Assembly: GCA_023375785.1 (NCBI GenBank)
Contig: SZWC01003579.1
Span: 16,688-66,981 of the forward strand
DNA length: 50,294 nucleotides
Origin: Penium margaritaceum
Lineage: Eukaryota > Streptophyta > Zygnematophyceae > Desmidiales > Peniaceae
Direction: 5' to 3'
Shown here: in pieces, positions 1 to 9,197 of the stretch
Layout of the letters: the number at the start of each line of letters is the position of its first letter
Numbering within the stretch: the stretch's first letter is position 1
Position numbers and translations under genes: made by a program
The notes under the pieces: generated by a model
Seen by the model: the letters and a program-made list of their open reading frames with translations, nothing else
Told to the model about the DNA's origin: nothing
Database searches by the model: none

Positions 1-632
1 TAGGAATGAAGAATGAACAGCAATGGGGGATCCCTCCAAGTTCTAGCCCCCCCCCAGCTCTGTAGAGCTTGTTACTCAGTTCATCAGCCAATCAGAAAAT
101 AGCTAATTTCAGGCTGGCAGGTTTTCTCGGTGAGGCCTGCTAGACGGCCGACAGCCCAAAACCCGGGCGTCGTCCATTTTGCCTGAAAACTGGACCATAC
201 CATAATACCAACGCTGCAAACGCAGCCATGCGGTCAGAATCTGATAGAAAAATAGTAGCGAGGAGTTATGTCAGCATGAACCCAAGCAGTGCCCACGATG
301 ATTTATGCTGCCAAACGGGGCCATGCAACATGCAACTGGGACCCTAGGCAGCGCATGAGGACGCAGGCACGACAGTACGCGCTGGACGCATGCAGACAGC
401 GACTGCGATGGCAGTGACTGCCAACAGCGCGACCGCCGAGGAGGCCTGCCGATGGAGCTGAACACGTTGCCGGAGAGAGGGGGCTCCAGCGAACTGCGAG
501 ATGACCTCAGCGTGCGTCGGCTCCATTGGACGACACTCCATCAGCGTCGAGTCTCGCCGTCAGTCATCTGCACGCCGATGCACACAAGTCGGGAGGACAC
601 AACAGAGCACAATGAGTGCAAAAACCAACAAG
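1..632. other. No gene recognised; left flank
   Basis: I find no coding region, RNA gene or clear repeat boundary here. Short open frames on both strands show no family motif. The right part (from about 440) could be the U3-distal part of the adjoining chromovirus LTR, because the related LTR at 40266-40823 is about 558 bp long, but I cannot align that part by eye. Confidence 0.4.
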
Positions 633-997
633 GTCTATTGTTGAGCGACGCGTACGGTGTCGCGTCGTGAGTGGTCGGATTGAAAAAGGTCCGTCGAGAA
701 ATCGGGGGACTTTGAGTATCGACAGTGAAGATGTGAGGTGCATCGTTATAAATCCATATTAGTCTCTATGCGTCAAAATTTTGACCAAATGGTCGTGATA
801 CTTCCGTTATGGATTCGCGAGATTGGTCGAAGTTGTCAGAAAGTTGTGAAAGATTTGGTGAGGGCAGGGCTGTTGGCTGGTTTGTCCTCGACTGTCAGAG
901 TTATGATTACAGTCTCATAATACGATGAGTTGTTTTTGTGATAAGAGAAATGCCCTTTCAAAAAGATTGGGGACTCCTCTACGTCTTGTACATAACA
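633..997 (-). repeat. 3' LTR (part) of chromovirus gypsy B
   Basis: The stretch from the 'ttgagcgacg' region to the terminal 'cataaca' is related to two other stretches in this window, 40450-40823 and about 41180-41485, in the same orientation. Shared landmarks are the 'gtgagtggtc' block, the 'gggg-cttTGA' block and the end block with 'ggactc...gtacat'. On the minus strand it starts TGTTATG directly after a purine run, the usual order for a 3' LTR. The distal boundary is not resolved. Confidence 0.6.
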
Positions 998-1250
998 CTT
1001 CCCCCCTTTTAGCCGCGACGTCCAGGCGCGTGTATAGATGTGGCCCGGTGACGAGTGTAATAGCCGTCGATTAGGTGATCGACGTCTCGAAAGCTGTCGT
1101 AGGGTTCCCAGGTGTTGTGCCCGGTGCCATATTGGTGCCACTTGACAAGATATTATGCCATTTTTCCTCCTTGTCAATGGTGGAGGATGTCCTCGATGAC
1201 GTACGATGTCTTCCCCCACTTGAACAGTAGGCCAACGAGGAACGTCTCTA
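998..1250 (-). pseudogene. Polypurine tract and pol C-terminal chromodomain, gypsy B
   Basis: Read on the minus strand, about 1245-1060 encodes a degenerate chromodomain. It has a 'YVIEDILHH' strand, then 'YLVKWHQYG', 'NTWEPYDS' and 'VDHLIDGYY', matching the chromodomain pattern of a YLVKW.GY core followed by NTWEP. Chromodomains close the pol polyprotein of Ty3/gypsy chromoviruses and direct integration to chromatin. In-frame stops and at least one frameshift break it. A purine run (plus strand cttccccccttttagc, 998-1013) separates it from the LTR. The matching integrase lies on the same strand at 16898-17797, beyond element 1, so the two are probably halves of one element; this link is inferred. 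Confidence 0.7.
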
Positions 1251-1271
1251 TCGAGAAGTTCTCTCCGGGAT

Positions 1272-2270
1272 TGTTGGTTTCGTGTCTCGTACACAATGTG
1301 ACCTCTGGCCTCGTTGCACACCCCACTTGTCACTGATGCAGGTGACTGAGAGGGAGGGACCGTGCTGCCGGCACGTGCGTCTTCACTAAACTGTGGTTGT
1401 TGACCATGATTACACCGGCGGCGTTCAGGCCCACAGATACATGGTGCTGATTGGTGTTTCCTATCTTGGTTACTCCGGTTTGACTCCTTGGATGAGGCAC
1501 TACGGTGTGCAATGAGAAAAATACCCCCTGATCTTTAATTTCGATATTAAACATTTATGGAGTGGTCGAAATAGGATACAATTTTCAGTTCAACAAATTC
1601 CAAGGACCACAATAATAACTACCATATGGTTTCATCGATTTAAAAAGTGTCACTTGATTAGTTTCCTATTTTCCGTTCCCCGGGTTGGCTACTCACTTGG
1701 TTCTTGTTCAATGACATGTGAGCTTGCATGTTGTAATGCCAAGACAACAGTCGGTTCCTGTTTTACTCCCACTCGAAAGATTGAGTCGCCGCGCTAAACA
1801 CGTCCAGTCGACAGTTCACTTGACAGCGGATCTGACAAGATGTCAGGCGAACTGTGCTGACACACGTGTGGACAGCGAATCAGACTGTCCGAAGTTCAAA
1901 AATTGAGCCTTGAGCGAATTGTTTTCGTCTGAAGACGCGTCTCGCGACTGCCCACTCGACGCCCATCGTCGAAGTTAAGGAGCACTAAAATATTGAACAA
2001 CCCCCTTCGTCGAAGTTAAAGTTCCATTTATCCACTAATTCGACCAAACAGGATCACTAAAAAAATTCAAACCAGAAAAATCACATCAAAGTTAAAGATC
2101 AGATAACACCAAAAATCTAAACCTTCGAATTTAAGAATCAGGGGGGTAGGATTGGGGGGGGGGCGCAGGTTCGACACCCGCGTGGTGGAGGTGAGATCAA
2201 GAGCGAGAACGAGCTCGCCGCTCGCTCACTCTTGACTCTCTCCCCAACGGGCAGCACTACTCTCCTTTGT
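1272..2270 (+). repeat. 5' LTR of element 1 (interrupted by a MITE)
   Basis: The stretches 1272-1523 and 2147-2270 match the 3' LTR at 16525-16897 closely, while 1524-2146 has no counterpart there. The native LTR is therefore about 373 bp. The exact 3' end is ambiguous by a few bases (2267 to 2270) because the primer site follows directly. A perfect GGTTCGANNCC match (Pol III B-box, tRNA T-arm) lies at 2168-2178 in the sense orientation, with 4 of 5 T-stem pairs around it. Confidence 0.85.
1524..2146. mobile_element. MITE-like DNA transposon (623 bp), TA target duplication
   Basis: The left end CCCCCTGATCTTTAATTTCG and the right end (read on the minus strand) CCCCCCTGATTCTTAAATTC form a terminal inverted repeat of about 20 bp with a few differences. 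The unit is flanked by TA on both sides (1522-1523 and 2147-2148). The 3' LTR of the same retrotransposon is the empty site, reading 'gagaaaaaTGggattgg' (near 16767) where the filled site has TA. There is no transposase. TA duplication and C-rich ends fit a Tc1/mariner (Stowaway-like) non-autonomous element; the superfamily call is inference. Internal 'cgtcgaagttaa' repeats occur near 1970 and 2008. Confidence 0.8.
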
Positions 2271-2280
2271 ATCAGAGCGG
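2270..2280 (+). other. Primer-binding site of element 1 (initiator tRNA-Met 3' end)
   Basis: TATCAGAGCGG immediately follows the 5' LTR. Plant copia elements typically have TGGTATCAGAGC, complementary to the 3' end of initiator tRNA-Met. Here TATCAGAGC is kept and one G of the leading TGG appears to be lost. Confidence 0.7.
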
Positions 2281-4068
2281 TGTAGTGACAGCGTGAGGCG
2301 CGTTCTTTCTTGAACACGCGATCCTGGCCGAGGGAGGGTACACCATCGACGTAGTCGACAGTGCCGCCGTTTCCATCAAAGCACGCTCCTCTCCTGCCAG
2401 CCACATCACCCCGCTGCCGTAGCCCTCACCGTCTACACCGCGCGGGGCTGCGTTGCAACGTCGGCAGTCACACAGGCACACCTGCGGGTGATCTTACCCG
2501 CGGGCTGCAGAGTCCTCTCTTGGCCGCAGCCTTCTCCCGCCAGTCGCCACTGCCGCGGCCTCTTCTTCGAAACCCAGCGGCTACGGCGGGTGCAGCTACA
2601 GCAGCATCGTCAGGAAAGTGGGCTGCCTCGGCTGCTCTACTCGCTAGCCATTTAAGGGCAGCAGCACCCACATCTTCGGGTCCTGATGCAGCCGCCAGCC
2701 AGTCGCATCTGTGATAGCTGTAGTTGCAGTATCCACTTCGGCGCAACTGCAGTATTGTCTGCCACTCTGCCTTGGCGGCCGCCGCCACGTCTGTTGTAGT
2801 ACCCAGGCACTGTTGGCGCAGCAGCCGCGGCCATGGCTCTGCTCAGCTGCATTGCCTTTGCGCCCTTCGTAACAACATAGCACTAGGTCAGCAACCAGTC
2901 AGTTGTTAGCCCGTAGCCACAGTTGCACCCGCGGCAGCTACGACCGTATCGCCTGCAATCGCCATAGCAGCGGCACTTCTACCTCACCGTAGGCGGTAGC
3001 AGCTACAGCTACTTCAAAGGCAGCCGCGGCGTCCGAATCAGCCATTTGCCGTGTTTACGAATGTGTGGCTGCTGACCAGCAGCGGATGCCTCTCGCCGCG
3101 CCCGCGTCACCTCGGTGGCAGACGACGCCACGCTGGCACACAACGAGGCTCTAGCCGCGGCTCCTGCCGGGTCGTACCACACGAAGCGTAGCGCAGCGCG
3201 CCGAGAATGACGTCGTCGCGCAACGAGTGGCGGCTCACGCGTGTCCGTCGGCTCCTCCTCATGGCGGCGTACTACGGTAAGGTCTCCCTCCCTCTCTCCT
3301 CCGGGCTCATGGGGGGGACAACTCTGTTGCTGCCGCCGATCGCTTGGGTGGCTTCTCCAGGGATGCGATCTCTCTGTCCATGCGTGTCACGTGGGTTGCA
3401 TCCTTTGTCATTGACGCTGCTGTAGCCACAGCGGCAACCTTCGCTGCAGCGGCTAGGGCGTCCAGGGCACCGGTGTCGACCTCAATGGGACGCGCCACCG
3501 AGTCCTACACCGAAGCTGCCGCTGTCTTTGGACCCGTTGTTGCTGCCGCTGCTGATCTTGACATACACGTCTCTGCCGCTGTAGCTGCGATTGCCTCCAG
3601 CACCGCGGCTGCTGCCACAACTGCTGCCACCGCTGCCGCATCCATTCAGACCTCTACCAACTCTGCAGTTGTATCCGTTTCCTCTGCTTTGTCAGCCTCC
3701 GTCAGTCTGGTCACAACTGCTTTTTCTGTTGCTGCAACCGTCACTGCTCTAGGTGCGGCGTCGGTGGCCAGCCCTCTTGCCTTGATCGTACCGGCCGCTG
3801 CTACTGTGTCGGTCCTCTCTGCTACTGCTGCTGCTGCTGTTCCACCTCTTTTCTCTCTCCTGCGCTCCCCTACAGCCCTGACTTAGGGGCATCCCCTGCC
3901 CTCCTACCCATTATTCTGCTTGCTACTGTGTCTCTCTGCTGGACTTGGGGTTGGGCACTGTCTTGCACCACTTCCTCTCCGTGCGTAGGACACTTCCCAT
4001 TTTTCCACGCCCACTTGGGCGGGGGAATCTCTGCTGATTTTTTTTGGCAGGGTCCCACTCTCGTCACC
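2281..4068 (+). other. Long triplet-rich untranslated leader of element 1
   Basis: Nearly 1.8 kb lies between the primer site and the likely gag start. It is rich in GCN, CAG and CTG triplets, which makes long alanine-rich open frames in several registers (for example 3344-3886, 180 codons). I regard these as by-products of triplet composition because none has a motif. A good 5' splice-site match (GTAAGG, 3277) and a strong 3' splice-site match (T8 then GGCAG, ending 4050) could bound a leader intron. Part of the leader (from 3955) is duplicated after the N at 4308. Confidence 0.6.
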
Positions 4069-6500
4069 ATGCCGGGTGACGATGAGTCTGTCATTGCTGA
4101 CCTCCAGCGCCAGCTTAATTGCACTCTTGAGGCCCAGCGCGAGGCTGAGGATTGCCTCAAGCTGCAAGAGGAAAATCGTGCAGCCTTCGCTGACAAAGTT
4201 GCTGCCATTGTTCTCAAGCGTCTTCCAGTTGCGTCCATCATTGCTATTGCAGAATCTACTGCTGGGTCTGGCTTTGGTTCCTCTTCTGCTTCTGGCTCCG
4301 CCACTGCNGCACTGTCTTGCACCACTTCCTCTCCGTGCGTAGGACACTTCCCATTTTTCCACGCCCACTTGGGCGGGGGAATCTCTGCTGATTTTTTTTG
4401 GCAGGGTCCCACTCTCGTCACCATGCCGGGTGACGATGAGTCTGTCATTGCTGACCTCCAGCGCCAGCTTAATTGCACTCTTGAGGCCCAGCGCGAGGCT
4501 GAGGATTGCCTCAAGCTGCAAGAGGAAAATCGTGCAGCCTTCGCTGACAAAGTTGCTGCCATTGTTCTCAAGCGTCTTCCAGTTGCGTCCATCATTGCTA
4601 TTGCAGAATCTACTGCTGGGTCTGGCTTTGGTTCCTCTTCTGCTTCTGGCTCCGCCACTGCCGCTACCGCTGCTGTCACTCTTGTTGCATCTCGCCAGCA
4701 TGACTTTTTCTCCCAGCCGCCTGTCCTTTCTTGCGATCTTGTATTCTCTTCCTGGGAGGTGTGCTTCGGCGCTTTGGCTCAAGGCGAGCGCCTCTGGGAG
4801 TATTACTCCCTTCCTGATCCCTCTGCCAACCCTCCGTTCACCCCGCTCCCTGTTGAAGCTACTCGTGCTGTCCGCGCCCTCATCCACGCCGCTCCAACAC
4901 ACCTCGTTGATGACATTTGCATGTTCAACGCTGACCCCTCTGTTGGTCACCTTGCTGATCCCGTTGGCGCTTACGCCATGTTACGTCGCCGCATGACCAT
5001 CACGGGCCAAGCTGCACAGAGCGCTCTAACCGTGTAGTTCAACACCCTCCTCATGGGTGCCGACAAAACCGCTGATGCCTACTGGGCTCGCGGTCTTAAG
5101 CTCCTTCGCGAGCTCGATAACACCGCTCCTGGTCAGTTGTCCGTTGTTCTGACTATGGTTAACGGGCTTATCCCGGAGCTCTCTAACCTTCTTTGCAAAG
5201 TCAAAGCCGATGAGCTTCAGCGTCTTGCCTCACAACCTGTTCCCCCCTGCTCACCTCTTGGGGTTGGCACCCTGTGGGACTTCACTGCTGAGTGCCTTGC
5301 TGCTTGGTGGACTAGCCTTCAGAACAAGCGTCTCCACCGCTCCTCCGTCACGGGTGTCGCTGCGCTCACTACAGTCCCTTCACCTTCTTCTTCCTACACG
5401 ACCTCTACTGCATCCGCTTCCTCTATGTCCTCTATGGCCACTGCCCTATCCTCTCAGAGTCGTGGTTAGGGCAAGGGCAAGGGCAAAGGCAAAGGCAAGG
5501 GCAAGGAGAAGGCAGCCGTCACTGCTTCTTGGGTCCCTGGTGCTGTCGTCTGCTGGAAGTGTGGTTCTACCGAGCACTCCGCCTGTGTGTGCCCTGCTCC
5601 ACCAGATGACTTACGCCTTGCCTATGCCATGCACGCACACTGGGCTCGCACTTCTAGTGGTGCTTCAACATCTTCATCTTCCTCAGGTGCCACGCCTTCC
5701 TCTTCATCGGCTGCCCCGTCATCTGCCCACGCCTACGCAACTGTGGGGCTGCTCCCCGCCCCTCCTCTCTTCCTGTACCCGTGGGGCTGGCCTCCTCCGT
5801 ATGGTGCACTGTCCTACGCCGCACCTGCGTCCTCAGCCTACACCATCCCGCCGTGGTTCCTGTCCTCCTAAGGCGCTTCGGCCCCGGCTCCAGTCGCGTC
5901 TGTTGCGGGTGATGGCGAGCGACAACTGGAGCAGTCCCTTCTTCAGCTTTTGCGCCTTTGCGATCAGGGAGGTGAGGGTGTTGCTTCGTTGGCCAATGGT
6001 CCCACGTGTCAGTCCGACTCAGTGCTTTGTGGTGACCCCCTGGGGCACATGCTCGGGTCCTTGTCTCCCTCTGTCCTGTGGATTGAGCATTGGCAGTCTG
6101 CTGTCCTCCTGCGTTGCCTCGCTACGCGTGCTCCGTCGTCATGTCCCGTTCCCCTTGTTGGCACTGTGGCTACCTGTGGTCTTCTCCCCACTGTGCGCCG
6201 GTCGGGTGGCTTCTGGATCTTGGATTCAGGAGCCACCCACCACATGACCTCAGTTCAATCCTCGTTTTTCTCTCTTGGCCATGCCGAGTCTGTTCGCTAT
6301 GTTCGTACTGGGTCGGGCCAGTTGCTCACTGTTCAGGGTGTCAGTGTCGTTCATTTTGTTGGCCCCTCCGGCATTCTGTACCTTCCTGACGTTCTGTATG
6401 TTCCTTCCCTAGAACTCAGCCTATTGTCGGTGTCTTCTCTTGATGCTTAGGACATGGAATTTGTTGCTAGTCGCGGTGTTGCCACGGTCCGCCTCCGTTC
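4069..6500 (+). pseudogene. gag and protease of element 1 (5' part of gag-pol)
   Basis: One frame covers a Gag of copia type. It starts at ATG 4069 (ACCATG context; repeated at 4423 after the duplicated contig end), with a helical N-terminus beginning 'MPGDDESVIADLQRQL'. There follow a Lys-Gly run (5470-5515), a CCHC knuckle CWKCGSTEHSACVC (about 5551-5592) that would bind the RNA genome, and an aspartic protease with 'WILDSGATHHMT' (about 6211-6246) carrying the catalytic Asp. Stops at 5035 (TAG), 5467 (TAG), 5869 (TAA) and 6448 (TAG) all lie in the same frame. Coding stops at 6500, where element 2 is inserted, and resumes in frame at 13256. The 353-bp direct repeat 3955-4307 / 4309-4661 around the N is probably an assembly overlap, not a biological duplication. 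Confidence 0.85.
4308..4308. other. Contig join (N) with 353-bp duplicated flanks
   Basis: The bases 3955-4307 and 4309-4661 are identical as far as I can check, directly abutting the single N. Overlapping contig ends that were not merged explain this best. The gag N-terminus is therefore represented twice. Confidence 0.85.
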
Positions 6501-6929
6501 TGTCAACCGGCCTGAGGCAAACGGACTAGAAAACAGGGCCGACACAATAGCACCTGCCGTCCGCTCCTAGCATTTCAGCTAGGAGAAGATATCACCCTCA
6601 GGATCACGGTTCCATACTGAGCAGTTCCTAGGCAATCACTTGCTAGCAACTGTGTCCACTTAACACTTGGTCACTTTCGTGCGAGGTGCTAGTCAAAGAC
6701 TAACTCCTGGGGCTTAGACCAACAGTGTCTTCTTTATACTATTCCTTAGTTGGACAACTCTGTGAGGAGCATCTAAGGCCAGATTGTGTAATTAGAATGA
6801 GGAATGAGCCTGGTACATATAGTCCTAGGCCTGGCTTCTAAGGTGTGTGGGTAGTGACACTTTTGGGGTGGTCACTCCACACCACCTCACCAGTCCGCCA
6901 ATTGGCGCATCCACTGACCGCCAAGTGGC

Positions 6930-6930
6930 N
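6930..6930. other. Contig join (N) inside element 2 LTR
   Basis: The sequence stops partway through one LTR copy and resumes in the leader next to another, so the join either skips sequence or misorders LTR copies. Confidence 0.8.
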
Positions 6931-7479
6931 GAGAGCGTACCAGAGTTGAGCGAAGCGTGCCTTACAACTGGTCAGTGTGGGCCCATAACCCTTTGTCAAC
7001 CGGCCTGAGGCAAACGGACTAGAAAACAGGGCCGACACAATAGCACCTGCCGTCCGCTCCTAGCATTTCAGCTAGGAGAAGATATCACCCTCAGGATCAC
7101 GGTTCCACACTGAGCAGTTCCTAGGCAATCACTTGCTAGCAACTGTGTCCACTTAACACTTGGTCACTTTCGCGCGAGGTGCTAGTCAAAGACTAACTCC
7201 TGGGGCTTAGACCAACCAGTGTCTTCTTTATACTGTTCCTTAGTTGGACAACTCTGTGAGGAGCATCTAAGGCCAGATTGTGTAATTAGAATGAGGAATG
7301 AGCCTGGTACATATAGTCCTAGGCCTGGCTTCTAAGGTGTGTGGGTAGTGACACTTTTGGGGTGGTCACTCCACACCACCTCACCAGTCCGCCAATTGGC
7401 GCATCCACTGACCGCCAAGTGGCACACTCTCCTCATGCATGGAGAAATGTCTAAGAAACTTCCCCTGTGCTAGAAGGTC

Positions 7480-7560
7480 AAAAAACCTCCTGCGCACATC
7501 AAGGCTCGATCGCAGGACCTGTTGTCCCTAAGTCCAACATGCTATCCATTGCGCTACACT
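7480..7560 (-). repeat. tRNA-like segment in element 2 LTR (left copy)
   Basis: Read in the sense of the element, this has TAGCGCAATGGATAGC (D-arm and Pol III A-box like, complement of 7542-7557), a 5-bp TGTTG/CAACA stem at the anticodon-arm position (7520-7539), GCGATCGAGCC (T-arm and B-box like, complement of 7503-7513), and a run of six T (7480-7485). The spacing matches a tRNA, most like the arginine type with 'GCGCAATGGATA'. The loop is 10 nt and the acceptor stem does not close, so it is a tRNA-derived relic rather than a tRNA gene. Confidence 0.6.
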
Positions 7561-8150
7561 TCTGGTGTCTCGCTTGGACTTGCACCACGAACAAGGTCTG
7601 GGGGACTTACTCCAAGGGAGCAGTGCATGCCCATCCTGTCCGTCAAGCCATAGTAGTGGCCATGGGGCATAAAAGAACAACAATCTCTCCCTTGCACCTT
7701 AGGCCACCTGCTGTGGTAGTTTTTTTTTTTTTCCTTCTTCGGCATGAACCTGTAGCTCTAGGTTATGTATGTGCATGTATGTTTTCTTGGTCTTTAGTTC
7801 TCATCTCTTGCATCCACCATGCCAACTCCTCGAGCACCTGCAACATGCAAGTCACTGTCTACCGGCTTTGTCAAGAAGTCGGCAAGCATTTTCTTGGTTG
7901 CGACGTGCTCCAGTTCCACGACACCCTTGGCGATAAGGTCACGTGAGTAGTGGTACCGAATATCGATGTGCTTTGTACACCGGGAGATCATGTCGTCCTC
8001 TGCCATAGCCATGGCACTTTGGTTGTCGATGCGGATGACCGTTGCTTCCTCTTGTGGTGCCTTGATCTCATCAAGCAAACTGCAAAGCCACTGTGTTTCC
8101 TTGCACACTTCGGAGAGTGCAATGTACTCCGCCTCAGCAGTAGAAAGCGA

Positions 8151-8151
8151 N
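8151..8151. other. Gap (N) with missing RT-RNase H sequence
   Basis: On the minus strand the frame passes from 'HQSAVG' straight to 'SLSTAEAEY'. In copia elements these motifs are separated by roughly 110-120 residues that include the first RNase H strand. The single N therefore stands for missing sequence. Confidence 0.75.
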
Positions 8152-9196
8152 CTTCCAACGGCGGACTGGTGTGGAATGTTTTGCATCTCCCGCCGGTCTG
8201 CCTCCTTGCTTGGTGACATGGAGGAGGAGAGCTTGCAGTCGGAGGGCATGGGGGTGCTGACGGGCTTGCAGTCCTCCATGTTGTAGCGCTTCAAGATATC
8301 CATGATGTACTTGGTCTGGTTGAGCTCGATGGTGCCTGCTTTGCGGTTGTGGTGAACTGCAATTCTGAGGTAGTACTCTAGAGGTCCCATGTCCTTCATC
8401 TTAAATCTGTTAGTCACATTTTTCTTGAGGTCCGTGAGGGCCTCCTGCGAGGAAGAACACATGATAAGATCATCCACGTACAACGCCACAAGTAGCAACC
8501 CACGTTCGTCCTCCCGCACATAGATGTTAGGGTCATTCTTGCAATGTGCGGAGGAGATCTCAGCCATGAAGCTGTCCATCTCCTTGTACCAGATCCGTGG
8601 GGCCTGTTTCAGCCCGTACAACGCCTTCACCAGCTTGCATACCTTACCCTCGGGTGCTTTGACACCTTCCGGTACCTCCATTAGCACCTCCTTGTTGAGC
8701 TTCCCATAAAGGAAGGCTGTCTTCACATCCATCTGGTGGATCTCAAGGTCTTTGGCGGCAGCGACAGCAAGCAGGGACCTGATGGAAGCAAACGTGACGA
8801 CCGGTGCAAAGGTCTCATGGTACTCAGACCTTGCGCGCTGTGAGAACCCTTTCGCCACGACCCTTGCCTTGTACTTGTCGATGCTATCATCTTGCTTCCG
8901 CTTCAACCTGAGCACCCACTTTGAGCCCACCACGTGAGCGTTAGCGGGTCTGTCCACCAGCACCCATGTGCCATTTTCTTCGATGGACGCGAGCTCGCTG
9001 TCCACCGCCTCCTTCCACTTGGCCGCATCGGGCCTTGCGAGCGCCTCAGCCACAGTGAGCGGCTCTCCCTGAGCCAAACAGGACCAGCTCAGTCCAGTCC
9101 AGCTTCCAGTGTCAGCGTCGTACTTTGGAGTTTGTTTTCTTTGTCGTGTGCTGCGACGTTGCATTGCTGGTGGATGTTTGCCATGCTGTTGCTCCT

Positions 9197-9197
9197 N
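9197..9197. other. Contig join (N) with 300-bp near-duplicate flanks
   Basis: The bases 8897-9196 and 9198-9497 repeat each other with a few differences (for example gtgtgctgcg against gtttgctatg). The differences suggest that two element copies or haplotypes were joined. Confidence 0.8.

Larger units (their letters stand above)
6501..7682 (-). repeat. 3' LTR of element 2, with partial duplicate
   Basis: A complete LTR copy is 6994-7682 (689 bp). Before it, 6501-6929 repeats the first 429 bp of the plus-strand LTR, then comes the N (6930) and 63 bp of leader with primer site (6931-6993). The order LTR part, leader, primer site, full LTR could be the remains of a tandem element (LTR-internal-LTR-internal-LTR) or a misjoin of collapsed LTR copies. 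A TATA box in sense (plus ctttata, 7226-7232) marks the likely promoter. A purine tract (plus atctctcccttg) follows at 7683. Confidence 0.8.

Noticed and set aside
836..1333. 165-codon minus-strand open frame
   Set aside because: It runs across the LTR start of element 1, the chromodomain in the wrong frame, and the chromovirus LTR. The chromodomain is read in another frame.
3344..3886. 180-codon Ala/Val/Ser-rich open frame before gag
   Set aside because: Pure triplet composition keeps several frames open here; no motif and no counterpart in element 4.
3928..5037. Tandem duplication of a Gag domain
   Set aside because: The two copies abut a single N and look identical, so overlapping contig ends are the simpler explanation.
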